From Halostella litorea (GTDB taxonomy: Archaea > Halobacteriota > Halobacteria > Halobacteriales > Natronoarchaeaceae): a DNA stretch of 64,000 nucleotides. Numbering within the stretch: the stretch's first letter is position 1; each line of letters begins with the position of its first letter. Below, piece after piece: positions 8,706-19,339 of the stretch. Location: positions 124,001-188,000 of the forward strand of contig NZ_SJER01000004.1 of assembly GCF_004785955.1 (NCBI RefSeq), written 5' to 3'. The notes beneath the pieces are model-generated. The model saw nothing but the letters and a program-made list of their open reading frames with translations. It had not been told where the DNA came from and did not search any database. The translations under genes were made by a program, and so were the position numbers.

Positions 8706-10498
8706 GCGGGGCGGGCGACGTCGACCCGGCGACCGTCGAGGTGATCCGCAACTACCTCACGTCGGCGGCGACGGAGATGCAGCGCACGCTCGTCCGGACG
8801 GCGTACAACACGATCGTCTACGAGATCCTCGATTTCGGGATCTCGCTGTACGACGCCGACCTGCGGCTGGTCGCGGACTCGCCGGGGCTGGCTATCTTCC
8901 TCGGGTCGAACGACGAGGGCATCGAGGCTGGCGTCGAGCACGTCGGGAAGGAGAACCTCAACCCCGGCGACGTGGTCCTCTGTAACTACCCCTACTGGAG
9001 TCAGGCCCACACGCTCGACGTCCTCATGTTCTCGCCCATCTTCGTCGACGACGAACTGGAGGGCTTTGCGGCCTGTCGCGCCCACTGGCTGGACCTGGGG
9101 GCGAAAGACGAGGGGTACGTCCTCGACTCGACCGATGTCTACCAGGAGGGCGTCGTCTTCCCCGGGACGAAGGTGTACAAGGGCGGCGAACCCGACGAGG
9201 AGATCCTCGACATCATCCGCTTCAACTCGCGGATCCCCGACAAGGTGCTGGGCGACCTCAACGCCCAGATCGCCGCGCTGCGGACCGGGACGCGCCGGCT
9301 GCAGGAGCTCCACGAGAAGTACGGGAGCGAAACCGTCGACGCGGCCATCGAGGGGCTGTTCGACCACGGTGCGAAGACGGCAAGGGAGGCGGTGGCGGAC
9401 CTCCCCGACGGCACCTGGTCGGCGACGGGGTACGCCGACGGGATCGACGCGGGCGACGACCTCGTCGAGATCGTCGCGACCGTCACGGTCGACGGCGACG
9501 AGTTCACGATCGACCTGACCGACTCGGCGGACCAGCTCGACACGCCGTACAACGACACCGGCGGCGACGCGCTGGGGAAGCTCTGCTTCAAGACGGTGAC
9601 GACGCCCCACGAGGACTCCAACTACGGCCTTTACGAGCCGCTGTCGGTCGAGACGCGGCCGGGGAGCATCTTCGAGCCGACCGAGCCCGCGCCGACGTTC
9701 GTCGGCTGGACGGGCATCCTCGCGGTCGACGTCGTCTACGAGGCGCTGGCGAAAGGGATGCCCGACCGCATCCCGGCGAGTTCCGGCGGGGACCTCTGTA
9801 GCATCATGCTGTACGGCGACGACCCCGACACCGGCCGGTCGTTCGTCGAGGCGAACAACGAGGGCGTCGGCTGGGGGGCGACCGACGAGCGGGACGGCCC
9901 CAACGCCCTGATGCACGTCACCGAGACGATGGTCCAGAACCTGCCGGTCGAGGTGCTCGAACAGAAGGCCCCGGTCGAGATAGACCGGCTGGCGCTGCGT
10001 CAGGACTCCGGCGGCCCCGGAAAGCGCCGCGGCGGCCTCGGCATCCGCCGGGACTACCGCTTTACCCATCCGGCCGGCGCGCTGTCTATCGTCCAGAAGA
10101 CCCGGACCGAGGGCTGGGGGCTGGCGGGCGGCGAGCCCGGTGCGACGAACGTCGTCGCGCTGGCGACGGACGACGCCGCGGACCGCGTGCAGGTCCTCGT
10201 CGACAACGACGACCGATACGACGCGAGCGCGGACGACCTCGGGGGGCCGGACGCGTCGGTGGCCTACGCCGGCATGTTCCGCGGCTCCTTCGAGCCGGGG
10301 GAGATGGTGTCGAACCGCTCGGGCGGCGGCGGTGGCTACGGCGACCCGTACGACCGTGATCCCGAAGCTGTCCGCGAGGACATCCTCGACGGCTACGTCT
10401 CCGCCGAACAGGCGGCCGACCGCTACGGCGTCGTCGTCACCGACGACGGGGAACTCGACGAGGCGGCGACCGCCGCCCGGCGGTCGGGGGGCGACTGA
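8702..10498 (+). CDS. hyuB: hydantoinase/5-oxoprolinase subunit B (HyuB), copy 3
   Basis: 598 residues, starting MSGAGDVDPATVEVIRNYL. It carries the full HyuB block pattern (HWLDLGAKDEGYVL, DVYQEGVVFPGTKVYKGG, ALRTGTRRL, VGWGATDERDGPN, SNRSGGGGGYGDPYDRD). It differs from copies 1 and 2 where the others have an NVPLG segment: here it reads DTPYNDTGGDALGKL, so the active-site surroundings may accept another substrate. It overlaps the cupin stop (ATGA) and the following DUF3830 gene by one base, making a tight three-gene unit. Confidence 0.9.
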   Translation: MSGAGDVDPATVEVIRNYLTSAATEMQRTLVRTAYNTIVYEILDFGISLYDADLRLVADSPGLAIFLGSNDEGIEAGVEHVGKENLNPGDVVLCNYPYWSQAHTLDVLMFSPIFVDDELEGFAACRAHWLDLGAKDEGYVLDSTDVYQEGVVFPGTKVYKGGEPDEEILDIIRFNSRIPDKVLGDLNAQIAALRTGTRRLQELHEKYGSETVDAAIEGLFDHGAKTAREAVADLPDGTWSATGYADGIDAGDDLVEIVATVTVDGDEFTIDLTDSADQLDTPYNDTGGDALGKLCFKTVTTPHEDSNYGLYEPLSVETRPGSIFEPTEPAPTFVGWTGILAVDVVYEALAKGMPDRIPASSGGDLCSIMLYGDDPDTGRSFVEANNEGVGWGATDERDGPNALMHVTETMVQNLPVEVLEQKAPVEIDRLALRQDSGGPGKRRGGLGIRRDYRFTHPAGALSIVQKTRTEGWGLAGGEPGATNVVALATDDAADRVQVLVDNDDRYDASADDLGGPDASVAYAGMFRGSFEPGEMVSNRSGGGGGYGDPYDRDPEAVREDILDGYVSAEQAADRYGVVVTDDGELDEAATAARRSGGD

Positions 10499-10959
10499 TG
10501 GTGACGCCGCCGCCCGACGACGCCCCGAGGCTCGTCCTCACGGTCGCGGGGGGCGAACGCGTCCCGGTGATCCTCCGAGAGGAGCGCGCGCCGCGGACGT
10601 GCGAGGCGGTCCGTCAGGTCCTGCCCGTCGAGGAGACGGCCGTCAACTCGCGGTGGTCCGGACGCGAGGTCAACGTCTCCCCCGACATCGACCCGACCGT
10701 GCCGCCGGAGAGGCGGGCCGCCCACGTCAGCGTCGGCGACGTCGTCTACTGGCGCGACTGGGCGCTCCCGTCCGACGACGCGCCCGAGGCCATCGGCGTC
10801 TACTACGGCCCGGAGACCGCACGCGGGCCGCAGGGGCCGCTGTCGGTCACGCCGTTCGGGCACGTCCCGCCGGCCCACTGGGGGACGCTGGAGGCGGTCG
10901 GCGAACGCATCTGGCGGGAGGGCGGCGAGGCGCTGACCCTCCGGTCCGACGGAACGTAG
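10498..10959 (+). CDS. DUF3830 (cyclophilin-like fold) protein
   Basis: 153 residues. The pattern LREERAPRTCEAVRQVLP near the N-terminus, AVNSRWSGREVNV, and a late YYGPETARGPQGPLSVTPFG block match the DUF3830 family, which adopts a cyclophilin-like barrel and is often encoded beside hydantoinase/oxoprolinase genes. Its biochemical role is not known. The ATG overlaps the stop of hyuB copy 3 (TGATG), so it is the last gene of the cupin-hyuB-DUF3830 unit. It faces convergently the hyuB copy 4 gene, whose stop lies at 11034. Confidence 0.82.
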   Translation: MVTPPPDDAPRLVLTVAGGERVPVILREERAPRTCEAVRQVLPVEETAVNSRWSGREVNVSPDIDPTVPPERRAAHVSVGDVVYWRDWALPSDDAPEAIGVYYGPETARGPQGPLSVTPFGHVPPAHWGTLEAVGERIWREGGEALTLRSDGT

Positions 10960-11033
10960 CGGCGCGGTGAAAAGCGGGTTTCGACGGGCGTTTCGCCGGG
11001 CCAACCGCGAGTTCGTTCCTTCTGTCGCCCCGC

Positions 11034-12824
11034 CTACGAGCGGCGGGCCTCGGTCGCGTCCCAGTCTATCTCGCCGTCGTCGGTGACGACGACGCCGTAC
11101 TCCTCGCGAGCCACGTCCCGGGAGACGTAGCCGTCGACCACGTCCTCGCGGACGGCCCCGGGGTCGCGGTCCGTCGGGTCGCCGACCCCGCCGCCGCCGC
11201 CGGTGCGCACCGAGAGCGTCTCGCCGGGTTCGAAGTCGCCGCGCATCATCCCGGCGTACCGCTTGCCGTCGTCCGCGTCGTAGAGGTAGTCGTTGTCGAC
11301 GAGGACCGAGATGCGCTCCTCGTCCGGGTCGTCGGCGTCGACGACGACGACGTTGCGGGCCCCGGGGCCGCCGCCCTCGTGACCCCAGCCAGGGGAGCGC
11401 GAGCGCTGCAGGATCGACAGCGCGCCGGTCGGTTCGGTGAACTCGTAGTCGCGGCGGGTGCCGAGGCCGCCGCGGTGGGTCCCCGTCCCGCCGGAGTCCT
11501 CGCGGAGTTCGAGGCGCTGGAGCCTGACGGGGGCCTTGTTCTCAAAGACCTCGACCGGGACGTTCCGCACCATCGTCTCGGAGATGTGCATCAGGGCGTT
11601 CTCGCCGTCCTGGGTCCGCGTCGCGCCCCAGCCGACGGCGTCGTTGTTCGCCTCGACGAACATCTCGCCGGTGTCGGGGTGCTCGCCGTAGATCTGAACG
11701 CCGACCGGTTCGCCGCCGGACGCGGCCGGCACGCGGTCGGGCATCGCCTTCGCCAGCGCCTTGTAGATGACGTCGATGCCGGTGATGGCCGTCCAGACGG
11801 TGAACGTGGGGGCGGGGTACTGGGCGTTGAAGACGTTCCCCTCGGGGGCGATGACCTCCAGCGGCCGGTACTGCCCGCCGTTGGAGTCCTCCTCGGGCGT
11901 GGTGACCGTCTTGAAGCAGAGCTTGCAGATCGTCTCGGTCATCCCGCGCGGGATGTTCAGCGGCTCCTCGACCTCGTCGGCCGACCCCGAGAGGTCGACC
12001 GTGAACTCGTCGCCGTCGATGGTGACGTCGGCCTGGACCCGGATGCCGTCGTCCGGGTCGCGGCCGACGCCGTCGGCGTAGTCGACGCCCGTCCAGGTGC
12101 CGTCCGGGAGGTCGGCGACGGCCTCGCGGGCCGTCTCCTCGCCGTGGTCGATCACGGTGTCTATCGCCTCCTCGACGGCCCCCTCGCCGTACTTCCCGTA
12201 CAGTTCGCGCAGGCGCTTGTTGCCGGTCTGGAGCGACGAGACCTGCGCGTGGAGGTCGCCGACGACCTTGTCGGGGATGCGGGAGTTGAAGCGGATGATG
12301 TCGAGTATCTCCTCGTCGGGGTCGCCGCCCTTGTACACCTTCGTCCCGGGGAAGATGACGCCCTCCTGGTGCATGTCCGTCGAGTCGAGCACGTAGCCGG
12401 GGTCTTTCGCGCCCAGGTCCAGCCAGTGCGCGCGGCAGGTGGTGTACCCCACGATCTCGTCCTCGTAGAACACGGGGGACATCAGGCACATGTCGAGGAC
12501 GTGCGTGCCGCTCCAGTACGGGTAGTTGAGCATGAGGACGTCGCCCGGGTCGAGGTTCTCCTTCCCGACGTAGTCGACCGCCTTCTCGATCGCGCCGTCG
12601 TTCGCGCCGAGGAACAGCGCCAGCCCCGGCGAGTCGGCGATGAGGTTGAGGTCGGCGTCGTACATCGAGATCCCGAAATCGAGGATCTCGTAGACGACGG
12701 TGTTGTACGCCGTCCGGACGAGGGTGCGTTGCATCTCGGCCGCCGCCGAGGTGAGGTAGTTGCGGATCACTTCGATCGTCGCTGCGTCGAGGTCCGACGA
12801 CGCCTGTGTGGTGTCGGGTGTCAT
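11034..12824 (-). CDS. hyuB: hydantoinase/5-oxoprolinase subunit B (HyuB), copy 4
   Basis: 596 residues on the minus strand. The start at 12824 gives MTPDTTQASSDLDAATIEV, in register with the other copies; an upstream TTG at 12920 would add 32 unrelated residues. It has HWLDLGAKDPGYVLDSTD (Pro where the others have Glu), DMHQEGVIFPGTKVYKGGDPDEEI, VGWGATRTQDGEN, and an altered glycine tail SVRTGGGGGVGDPTDRD (Arg-Thr for Arg-Ser, Val for Tyr). It is the most divergent of the four and the only one on this strand, so it may serve a different A subunit elsewhere. Confidence 0.9.
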   Translation of the reverse strand: MTPDTTQASSDLDAATIEVIRNYLTSAAAEMQRTLVRTAYNTVVYEILDFGISMYDADLNLIADSPGLALFLGANDGAIEKAVDYVGKENLDPGDVLMLNYPYWSGTHVLDMCLMSPVFYEDEIVGYTTCRAHWLDLGAKDPGYVLDSTDMHQEGVIFPGTKVYKGGDPDEEILDIIRFNSRIPDKVVGDLHAQVSSLQTGNKRLRELYGKYGEGAVEEAIDTVIDHGEETAREAVADLPDGTWTGVDYADGVGRDPDDGIRVQADVTIDGDEFTVDLSGSADEVEEPLNIPRGMTETICKLCFKTVTTPEEDSNGGQYRPLEVIAPEGNVFNAQYPAPTFTVWTAITGIDVIYKALAKAMPDRVPAASGGEPVGVQIYGEHPDTGEMFVEANNDAVGWGATRTQDGENALMHISETMVRNVPVEVFENKAPVRLQRLELREDSGGTGTHRGGLGTRRDYEFTEPTGALSILQRSRSPGWGHEGGGPGARNVVVVDADDPDEERISVLVDNDYLYDADDGKRYAGMMRGDFEPGETLSVRTGGGGGVGDPTDRDPGAVREDVVDGYVSRDVAREEYGVVVTDDGEIDWDATEARRS

Positions 12825-13034
12825 GGATAGTCGGTCAGCAGCCCACGTCGTCACGCCCGCGGCTGACGCGACGCGCCGGCTGGTGATCCTTGGCAGATAC
12901 TCGCACTCGCGGATAATCAAATCACTGGTAGTGGCTACTCGTCGGGATACCTCGGGTCCGTACGGGTCGGCCAGTACGTAGAGCGTGAAGAATCGGTCGG
13001 CGGGGGCGGTGGATACCGGTCCCGCTCCGGTCGG

Positions 13035-14136
13035 TCAGTCGTCGACGCCGATGTCGGCCCGCATCCGCTCGCGCTCGGCCTCGTCGGCGTACTCGTCCAC
13101 CTCCGCCGCCCGCTCGCCGGGGTAGAGCAGGCACTTGACCTGGTGGCCGTCCTCGCGCTCGGTGAGACACGGTTCGACGGCCGAGCAGGCGTCGAACGAC
13201 TTGTGGCACCGCGGGTGGAACGAACAGCCCGACGGCGGGTCGATCGGGTCCGGCGGCTCCCCCGTCGCTTTCACCGACGTGGGTTTCATCGCGCGCTCCT
13301 CGCCCTCGACGACGGGGATCGCGGAGAGCAACTGTTCCGTGTAGGGGTTGAGCGGGTTCCGGAACAGTTGCCGGCTCGAACCGACCTCCATGAACTTCCC
13401 GAGGTACATCACGGCGATGCGGTCGGCGATGTTTTTCACCAGGCTCAGGTCGTGGCTGATGACCACGTACGTCAGGTCGAGCCGTTCCTGCAGGTCCTCC
13501 AGCAGCGAGATGACCTTCGCCTGCACGCTGACGTCGAGCGCGCTCGTCGGCTCGTCGAGGACGACAAGCTTCGGATTGAGGATGAGCGCGCGGGCGATGG
13601 CGACGCGCTGTTTCTGCCCGCCGGAGAGTTCCGTGGGGTAGCGGTGGATGAACTCGGCCGGCAGGTCGACCAGTTCCATCATCTCGACGACGCGCTCCCG
13701 GCGCTCGGCCTTGGTGCCGATGTCGTGGACGACCAGGGGGTCCGCGACGATGTTTTTGACGCGCCGCCGCGGGTTCAGCGAGGACGTCGGGTCCTGGTAC
13801 ACGACCTGCAGGTTGCGCCGGATCGGCCGCAGCTTCCGGTTGCTCAGCGAGGAGATGTCCGTCCCGTCGAAGACGATCTGTCCCTCGGTCGGCTTCTGCA
13901 GCCGGCTGATGACCTTGCCGAGCGTCGTCTTGCCACAGCCGCTCTCGCCGACGACCGCGAGCGTCTCGCCGGCCGCCACGTCGAAGCTGACGCCGTCGAC
14001 GGCGCGGACGGGCTCGCTCGACCGGCTCAGGAGGCCGCCGCCGGTGTTGAAGTGCTTCTTGACGCCGGACACCGAGAGCAGGGGCGAGGACCCCTCCGCC
14101 CCCGACGCCGGCGTCGCGGCGTCGGTCCCGTCGGTG

Positions 14137-14153
<17 letters not shown>
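13035..14153 (-). CDS. dppF: dipeptide/oligopeptide ABC transporter ATP-binding protein (OppF/DppF type)
   Basis: 372 residues. Walker A is VVGESGCGKTTLG, the signature is LSGGQKQRVAIARAL and Walker B is LVVLDEPTSALD. A C-terminal oligopeptide-transporter extension follows with SGCSFHPRCHKSFDAC, whose cysteines are typical of OppD/F. It energises import of peptides from the cytoplasmic face. The start overlaps the end of the partner ATPase gene by 17 bases (14137-14153). It is the last gene of the leftward permease/ATPase operon. Confidence 0.92.
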
Positions 14154-15297
<1,144 letters not shown>

Positions 15298-16215
15298 CTA
15301 CTCCACCTCCACGTCGAACATGTCACGTAGCCCGTCCCCGAGGAAGTTAAACCCGAGGACCGACAGGAAGATCGCCAGCCCCGGGAACGTCGAGTACCAC
15401 CAGCTCGCCGGCAGGTAGATCCGGCCCTGGGCGGTCATCGTGCCCCACTCGGGGGTGGGGGGCTGTGCCCCCAGCCCCAGGAAGCCGAGCCCGGCGCCCA
15501 CCAGGATGGCGTACCCCATGTCGAGGCTGAACTTCACGCTTATCGGGGCCAGGATGTTGGGGAGGATCTCACGGAAGAGGATGCGGGGGATCGACGCTCC
15601 GATGCCGCGTGCCGCCTCGATGTAGGTCTCCTCCTTGACCGACAGCACCTCCCCGTAGGTCAGTCTGGCGTACCACGGCCACCACACCGCCGCGATGGCG
15701 ATCATGGCGTTCGTGAGCCCCGGTTCGAGCGCGACCACCACCGTCAGCGCCAGCACCAGCGGCGGGACCGCGAGGAAGACGTCGGAGGTCCGCATCGCGA
15801 TCGTCGCGAACGGCCCCTCCAGATACCCCGCGGCGAGCCCGATCGGCACGCCGATCCCGATGGCGACGCCGGTGACGAACAGGCCCAACTGCAGTGAGAG
15901 CCGCGTGCCGAAGATGATCCGTGAGAGGATGTCGCGGCCGGCCTGGTCCGTGCCGAGCAGGTGGTCGGCCGACGGCCCCTCCAGCGAGCGGTCGAAGTTA
16001 GTGCTCGCGTCGTCGCCGTGGCCGGCGTGGCCGGGGTACGGCGCGAGCACGGGTGCGAAGATGGCGACGAAGACGAACATGAGGATGATCGACATCCCGA
16101 CCAGCGACAGCGGGTTCTGCCGGAACCGGTAGGCGATCCGCCGGAGGTCCTCGCCGAGGCGGGCGGCCCTGTCCTGCCAGCCGGCGTCGGCGGCCTCGTC
16201 GGTGTCGACGCTCAT
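15298..16215 (-). CDS. dppC: peptide ABC transporter permease (OppC/DppC type)
   Basis: 305 residues with about six membrane spans. The first follows a roughly 35-residue acidic N-terminus. The cytoplasmic EAA loop appears as YIEAARGIGASIPRILFREILPN, the coupling helix to the ATPases. GTDQAGRDILSRIIFGTRLSL is the conserved OppC periplasmic/first-loop motif. It forms the membrane pore with the OppB-type partner, whose gene overlaps this start by four bases (16212-16215). Confidence 0.92.
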   Translation of the reverse strand: MSVDTDEAADAGWQDRAARLGEDLRRIAYRFRQNPLSLVGMSIILMFVFVAIFAPVLAPYPGHAGHGDDASTNFDRSLEGPSADHLLGTDQAGRDILSRIIFGTRLSLQLGLFVTGVAIGIGVPIGLAAGYLEGPFATIAMRTSDVFLAVPPLVLALTVVVALEPGLTNAMIAIAAVWWPWYARLTYGEVLSVKEETYIEAARGIGASIPRILFREILPNILAPISVKFSLDMGYAILVGAGLGFLGLGAQPPTPEWGTMTAQGRIYLPASWWYSTFPGLAIFLSVLGFNFLGDGLRDMFDVEVE

Positions 16216-17231
16216 TGGCCACCCCCGTTGACGCGCACCCGCGGGTCGAGGTAGCCGTAGAGCACGTCGACGACGAAGTTGACGAGCAGGTAGCCCGTGC
16301 CGATGACGAGCGTCACGCCGACGATCGCGTTGATGTCGTTACCGAGGATGGCGTCGACGCCGTACCGGGCGAGGCCGGGCCAGCCGAAGACGATCTCGAC
16401 TAAGAACGCCCCGCCGATGAGGAAGCCGAAGTCGAGGCCGGCGATCGTCAGCGTCGACGTCGACGAGCGCTTGAGGACGTACTTGTAGACCAGCAGCTTC
16501 TCCGGGATACTGTGTGTCCTGAGCCCCTCGACGTACTCCTTGTTGTACTCCTCGATGAAGCTCGAACGCGTCATGCGCGTGATGTCAGCCATCGGCCCGA
16601 GCGAGAGGGTCAGCGCGGGCAGGAAGAGGTGGTGAAGCGCGCTCGCGAAGGCGGCGGGGTTGAGCGTCACCACCGAGTCGACGAGCAGCAGGCCGGTCAC
16701 CTCCCTGTAGGGGATGTCCGCGATGCGACCGGTCGCCGGGAACAGGTCGAGCCAGAACGCGAAGACCAGTTGCAACAGGATCGCCGCCCAGAACTGCGGG
16801 AGCGAGACGCCGACGAACGAGAGCGTCCGGCTGGCGTTGTCCTGGAACTTGTCCTTGTTCCGGGCCGAGATGATCCCGAGCGGGACGCCGACGAGCATGG
16901 CGATCGCCATCGCGGCCACGACGAGTTCGAGCGTCGCGGGGAGGTAGTAGGCGATGTCCGCGGCGACGTCCCGGTTCGTCGTCAGCGAGACCCCCATGTC
17001 GCCCCGAAACAGCCCGCTGATGTAGTTGCCGTACTGGACCCAGATGGGTTCGTGCAGCCCCATCTCGCGACGGAGTTGCCTGACGGCTTCCTCGGACGCC
17101 CGTGGCCCGAGCGACTGCCGGGCCGGGTTTCCCGGAAGCACCCGCGCCAGGGTGAAGATGAGGACCGACAGCCCGAAGAACACGGGAATGACCGAGAGGA
17201 GCCGCTTCAACAGGTAGGTTCTGTACGACAT
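16212..17231 (-). CDS. dppB: peptide ABC transporter permease (OppB/DppB type)
   Basis: 339 residues, six predicted spans. The N-terminus MSYRTYLLKRLLSVIPVFFG and the motif VLPGNPARQSLGPRAS are characteristic of DppB/OppB. The coupling loop reads YVEGLRTHSIPEKLLVYKYVLKRSS. The ATG at 17231 is chosen since upstream in-frame codons give a non-hydrophobic Arg/Pro-rich extension. This is the first gene of the leftward operon (permease B, permease C, ATPase D, ATPase F) and is divergent from the binding-protein gene at 17523. Confidence 0.92.
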   Translation of the reverse strand: MSYRTYLLKRLLSVIPVFFGLSVLIFTLARVLPGNPARQSLGPRASEEAVRQLRREMGLHEPIWVQYGNYISGLFRGDMGVSLTTNRDVAADIAYYLPATLELVVAAMAIAMLVGVPLGIISARNKDKFQDNASRTLSFVGVSLPQFWAAILLQLVFAFWLDLFPATGRIADIPYREVTGLLLVDSVVTLNPAAFASALHHLFLPALTLSLGPMADITRMTRSSFIEEYNKEYVEGLRTHSIPEKLLVYKYVLKRSSTSTLTIAGLDFGFLIGGAFLVEIVFGWPGLARYGVDAILGNDINAIVGVTLVIGTGYLLVNFVVDVLYGYLDPRVRVNGGGQ

Positions 17232-17522
17232 TATCTGCTCGGCTGGGCGTGGAATCGGTGGTCGACGTGCTGTGCTTCGGACAGTGCTACGTCCATGTGA
17301 ATGGGGAACCCACTTCACATTGTTAAGGGTTTCCCTTCCGGAAGTGTCGTGGTCGGCGTCGACGCCGACGGAAAGTGACGTTCATTTCTCCACCACTAGT
17401 ATCATAATGTATACGTAGATTTGCGGAGGCATTTACTCCCCATACGATCAATCCCTGCTTCCCCCGTCTACCGAGTGAAATTATGGAGTACAGTTATGTA
17501 CGATGGTTCATGTTACCATACC
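17232..17522. promoter_or_regulatory. divergent promoter region between permease operon and binding protein
   Basis: A 291-bp gap between divergent start codons. The left half contains CACATTGTTAAGGG (around 17316-17329), whose reverse reads as a TTAA-type box for the leftward operon. The right half contains ATAATGTATACG near 17404. The half-site ACATTG at 17317 also occurs in the inverted repeat before the IclR gene (19287 and 19315), so this IclR may control both directions; this is tentative. Confidence 0.4.
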
Positions 17523-19124
17523 ATGGCAGATCGCGATGCCAGCCTCAGCCGAAGAGACGTATTAGCCGCGGGTAGTGCCAGCGTGGGAGCCGTCCTCGCC
17601 GGATGCATGGGCGGGAGCGCCCCGGGCGACGGTGGGTCGGGCGAGGAGTTCGTCTACCTCACCACGCAACAGCCCAGTTCCATCGACCCCGCCCGTTCGC
17701 TCGACGAACTGGAGGCGATATACAACAGCAACGTGTACGAACCGCTCGTCCGGTACAACACCGAGTTCCCGCCGAGCGTCACGGCCGGCGTCGCCGCCGA
17801 CTGGGAGGTGGCCGACGACGACGTCACGTACACGTTCGACCTCCACGAGGACCTCACGTTCCACAACGGGGACTCCCTCACCGCCGAGGACGTGGTGTAC
17901 ACGGTCGAGCGCCTCCTGTCGATCAACGCGGGGCCGACCTGGATGTGGAGCGGCGTTCTCACGGAGGGCAGCGCGACGGCCGTCGACGAGACGACCGTCG
18001 AGATCCAGCTGGAACAGCCGTACGCGCCGTTCCTCAAGACCCTGCCGTGGCTCTGTGTCGTCAACAAGCAGCAGGTCGAGAGCAACGGGGACGGCGAGTA
18101 CGGCGGCGACTACCTCGAAAACAACGAAGCCGGCAGCGGGCCGTGGATGCTCGAGGAGTACGCCCGCGGGGAGGAGATCAGGCTCTCGCGAAACGACGAC
18201 TGGTGGGGGGAGTTCGCCGACAACGTCGCCGACACGGTCGTCATAAACACCGGGATGGAGGTTTCGACGATCGTCGGCTCGCTCACCAACGGCGACGGCC
18301 ACATCACCGACCGGTGGCTCTCCACCGCGAACTACGAGCAGTTCGAGTCGAACGACAACACCAAGCTGAGTTCGACCCAGACGTACAACACGTACTACGT
18401 CTACATGAACATGCTCAAGCCCCCGCTCGATGACATCCACGTCAGGCGGGCGATCTCGTACGCGTTCGACTACGGGACGGCGATGGACATCCTCGGGACG
18501 GACGACGAGCTTCACGGCCCGATGCCGAGTTCGATGCAGTACTCGACCACCGACGGCGTCACCCAGTACACGCAGGACCTGGACGCCGCCCGGGAGGAAC
18601 TCGAACAGTCCGAGTACTCCAGCGACGAACTCGAGGTGACCTACGTCTCCCAGCCGGCGATCAGCGCCAACCAGGACATCGGCCTGATGATGGAGGACCA
18701 GTTCAGCGACGTCGGGATCACGGTCAACCTCGAGGACGCGCCGTGGACCCGCATCGTCGAGATGGCGTCGGACCCCGAAACCTCGCCGCAGATGTTCCCG
18801 CTGTGGGGGCTCGTCAGCTACGACGACCCCAACGCCTACCTCTGGAGCATGTGGCACAGCAGTTCGGTCAACAACTACCTCAACGGGTCGAACTACCAGA
18901 AAGACGAGATGGACGCGCTGCTCGAGGAGGGCCGCCGGACGCTCGACGAGGACGCCCGCGCCGAGATCTACAAGCAGGTCCAGCAGATGATCATGGACGA
19001 CGCGCCGGCGCTCATGGTCGCCAACGACACGACCGAGTTCGGCCTCCACCAGGACACCACCGGGTTCTCCGACAACGGCATCATGGGGTACACCCACCAG
19101 TTCCAGAACCTGGGCGTCGAGTAA
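17523..19124 (+). CDS. dppA: peptide ABC transporter substrate-binding lipoprotein (SBP family 5)
   Basis: 533 residues. The N-terminus has a Tat signal (SLSRRDVLAAGSASVG) ending in a lipobox, LAGC, so the mature protein is probably exported folded and lipid-anchored outside the cell. The body is an extracellular solute-binding family 5 protein: it has the entry motif SRSLDELEAIYNSNVYEPLV-like region, DLTFHNGDSLTAEDVVYTVERL and a KPPLDDIHVRRAISYAFDY block. It delivers di/oligopeptides or similar solutes to the divergent permease/ATPase operon. The ATG at 17523 places the twin Arg about 10 residues in, as usual. Confidence 0.92.
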   Translation: MADRDASLSRRDVLAAGSASVGAVLAGCMGGSAPGDGGSGEEFVYLTTQQPSSIDPARSLDELEAIYNSNVYEPLVRYNTEFPPSVTAGVAADWEVADDDVTYTFDLHEDLTFHNGDSLTAEDVVYTVERLLSINAGPTWMWSGVLTEGSATAVDETTVEIQLEQPYAPFLKTLPWLCVVNKQQVESNGDGEYGGDYLENNEAGSGPWMLEEYARGEEIRLSRNDDWWGEFADNVADTVVINTGMEVSTIVGSLTNGDGHITDRWLSTANYEQFESNDNTKLSSTQTYNTYYVYMNMLKPPLDDIHVRRAISYAFDYGTAMDILGTDDELHGPMPSSMQYSTTDGVTQYTQDLDAAREELEQSEYSSDELEVTYVSQPAISANQDIGLMMEDQFSDVGITVNLEDAPWTRIVEMASDPETSPQMFPLWGLVSYDDPNAYLWSMWHSSSVNNYLNGSNYQKDEMDALLEEGRRTLDEDARAEIYKQVQQMIMDDAPALMVANDTTEFGLHQDTTGFSDNGIMGYTHQFQNLGVE

Positions 19125-19286
19125 CGACCGCCGCCGTTTGCTCCCCGTTTCACAGTCCCGAACAGTCAGTCCCCAGCGTCGCATAGGGTCGGACGCTCGT
19201 TCGCGCTCGAACGCCGGGAGTGGCGACGCCGGAAGCGTGTCGGTCACGCCCCCACCCCCGGCACCGCGGGGGAGACGGCGTTCCAA

Positions 19287-19320
19287 CAATGTACGGGATA
19301 ACAACGTTTTTAAGACATTG
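19287..19320. promoter_or_regulatory. inverted repeat flanking the IclR promoter
   Basis: CAATGT at 19287-19292 and ACATTG at 19315-19320 flank the TATA-like TTTTTAAG (19307-19314), which lies about 28 bp before the ATG at 19340. The arrangement suits autorepression by the IclR protein encoded directly downstream. Confidence 0.45.
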
Positions 19321-19339
19321 GGGCTTGGAAGACGGTATC

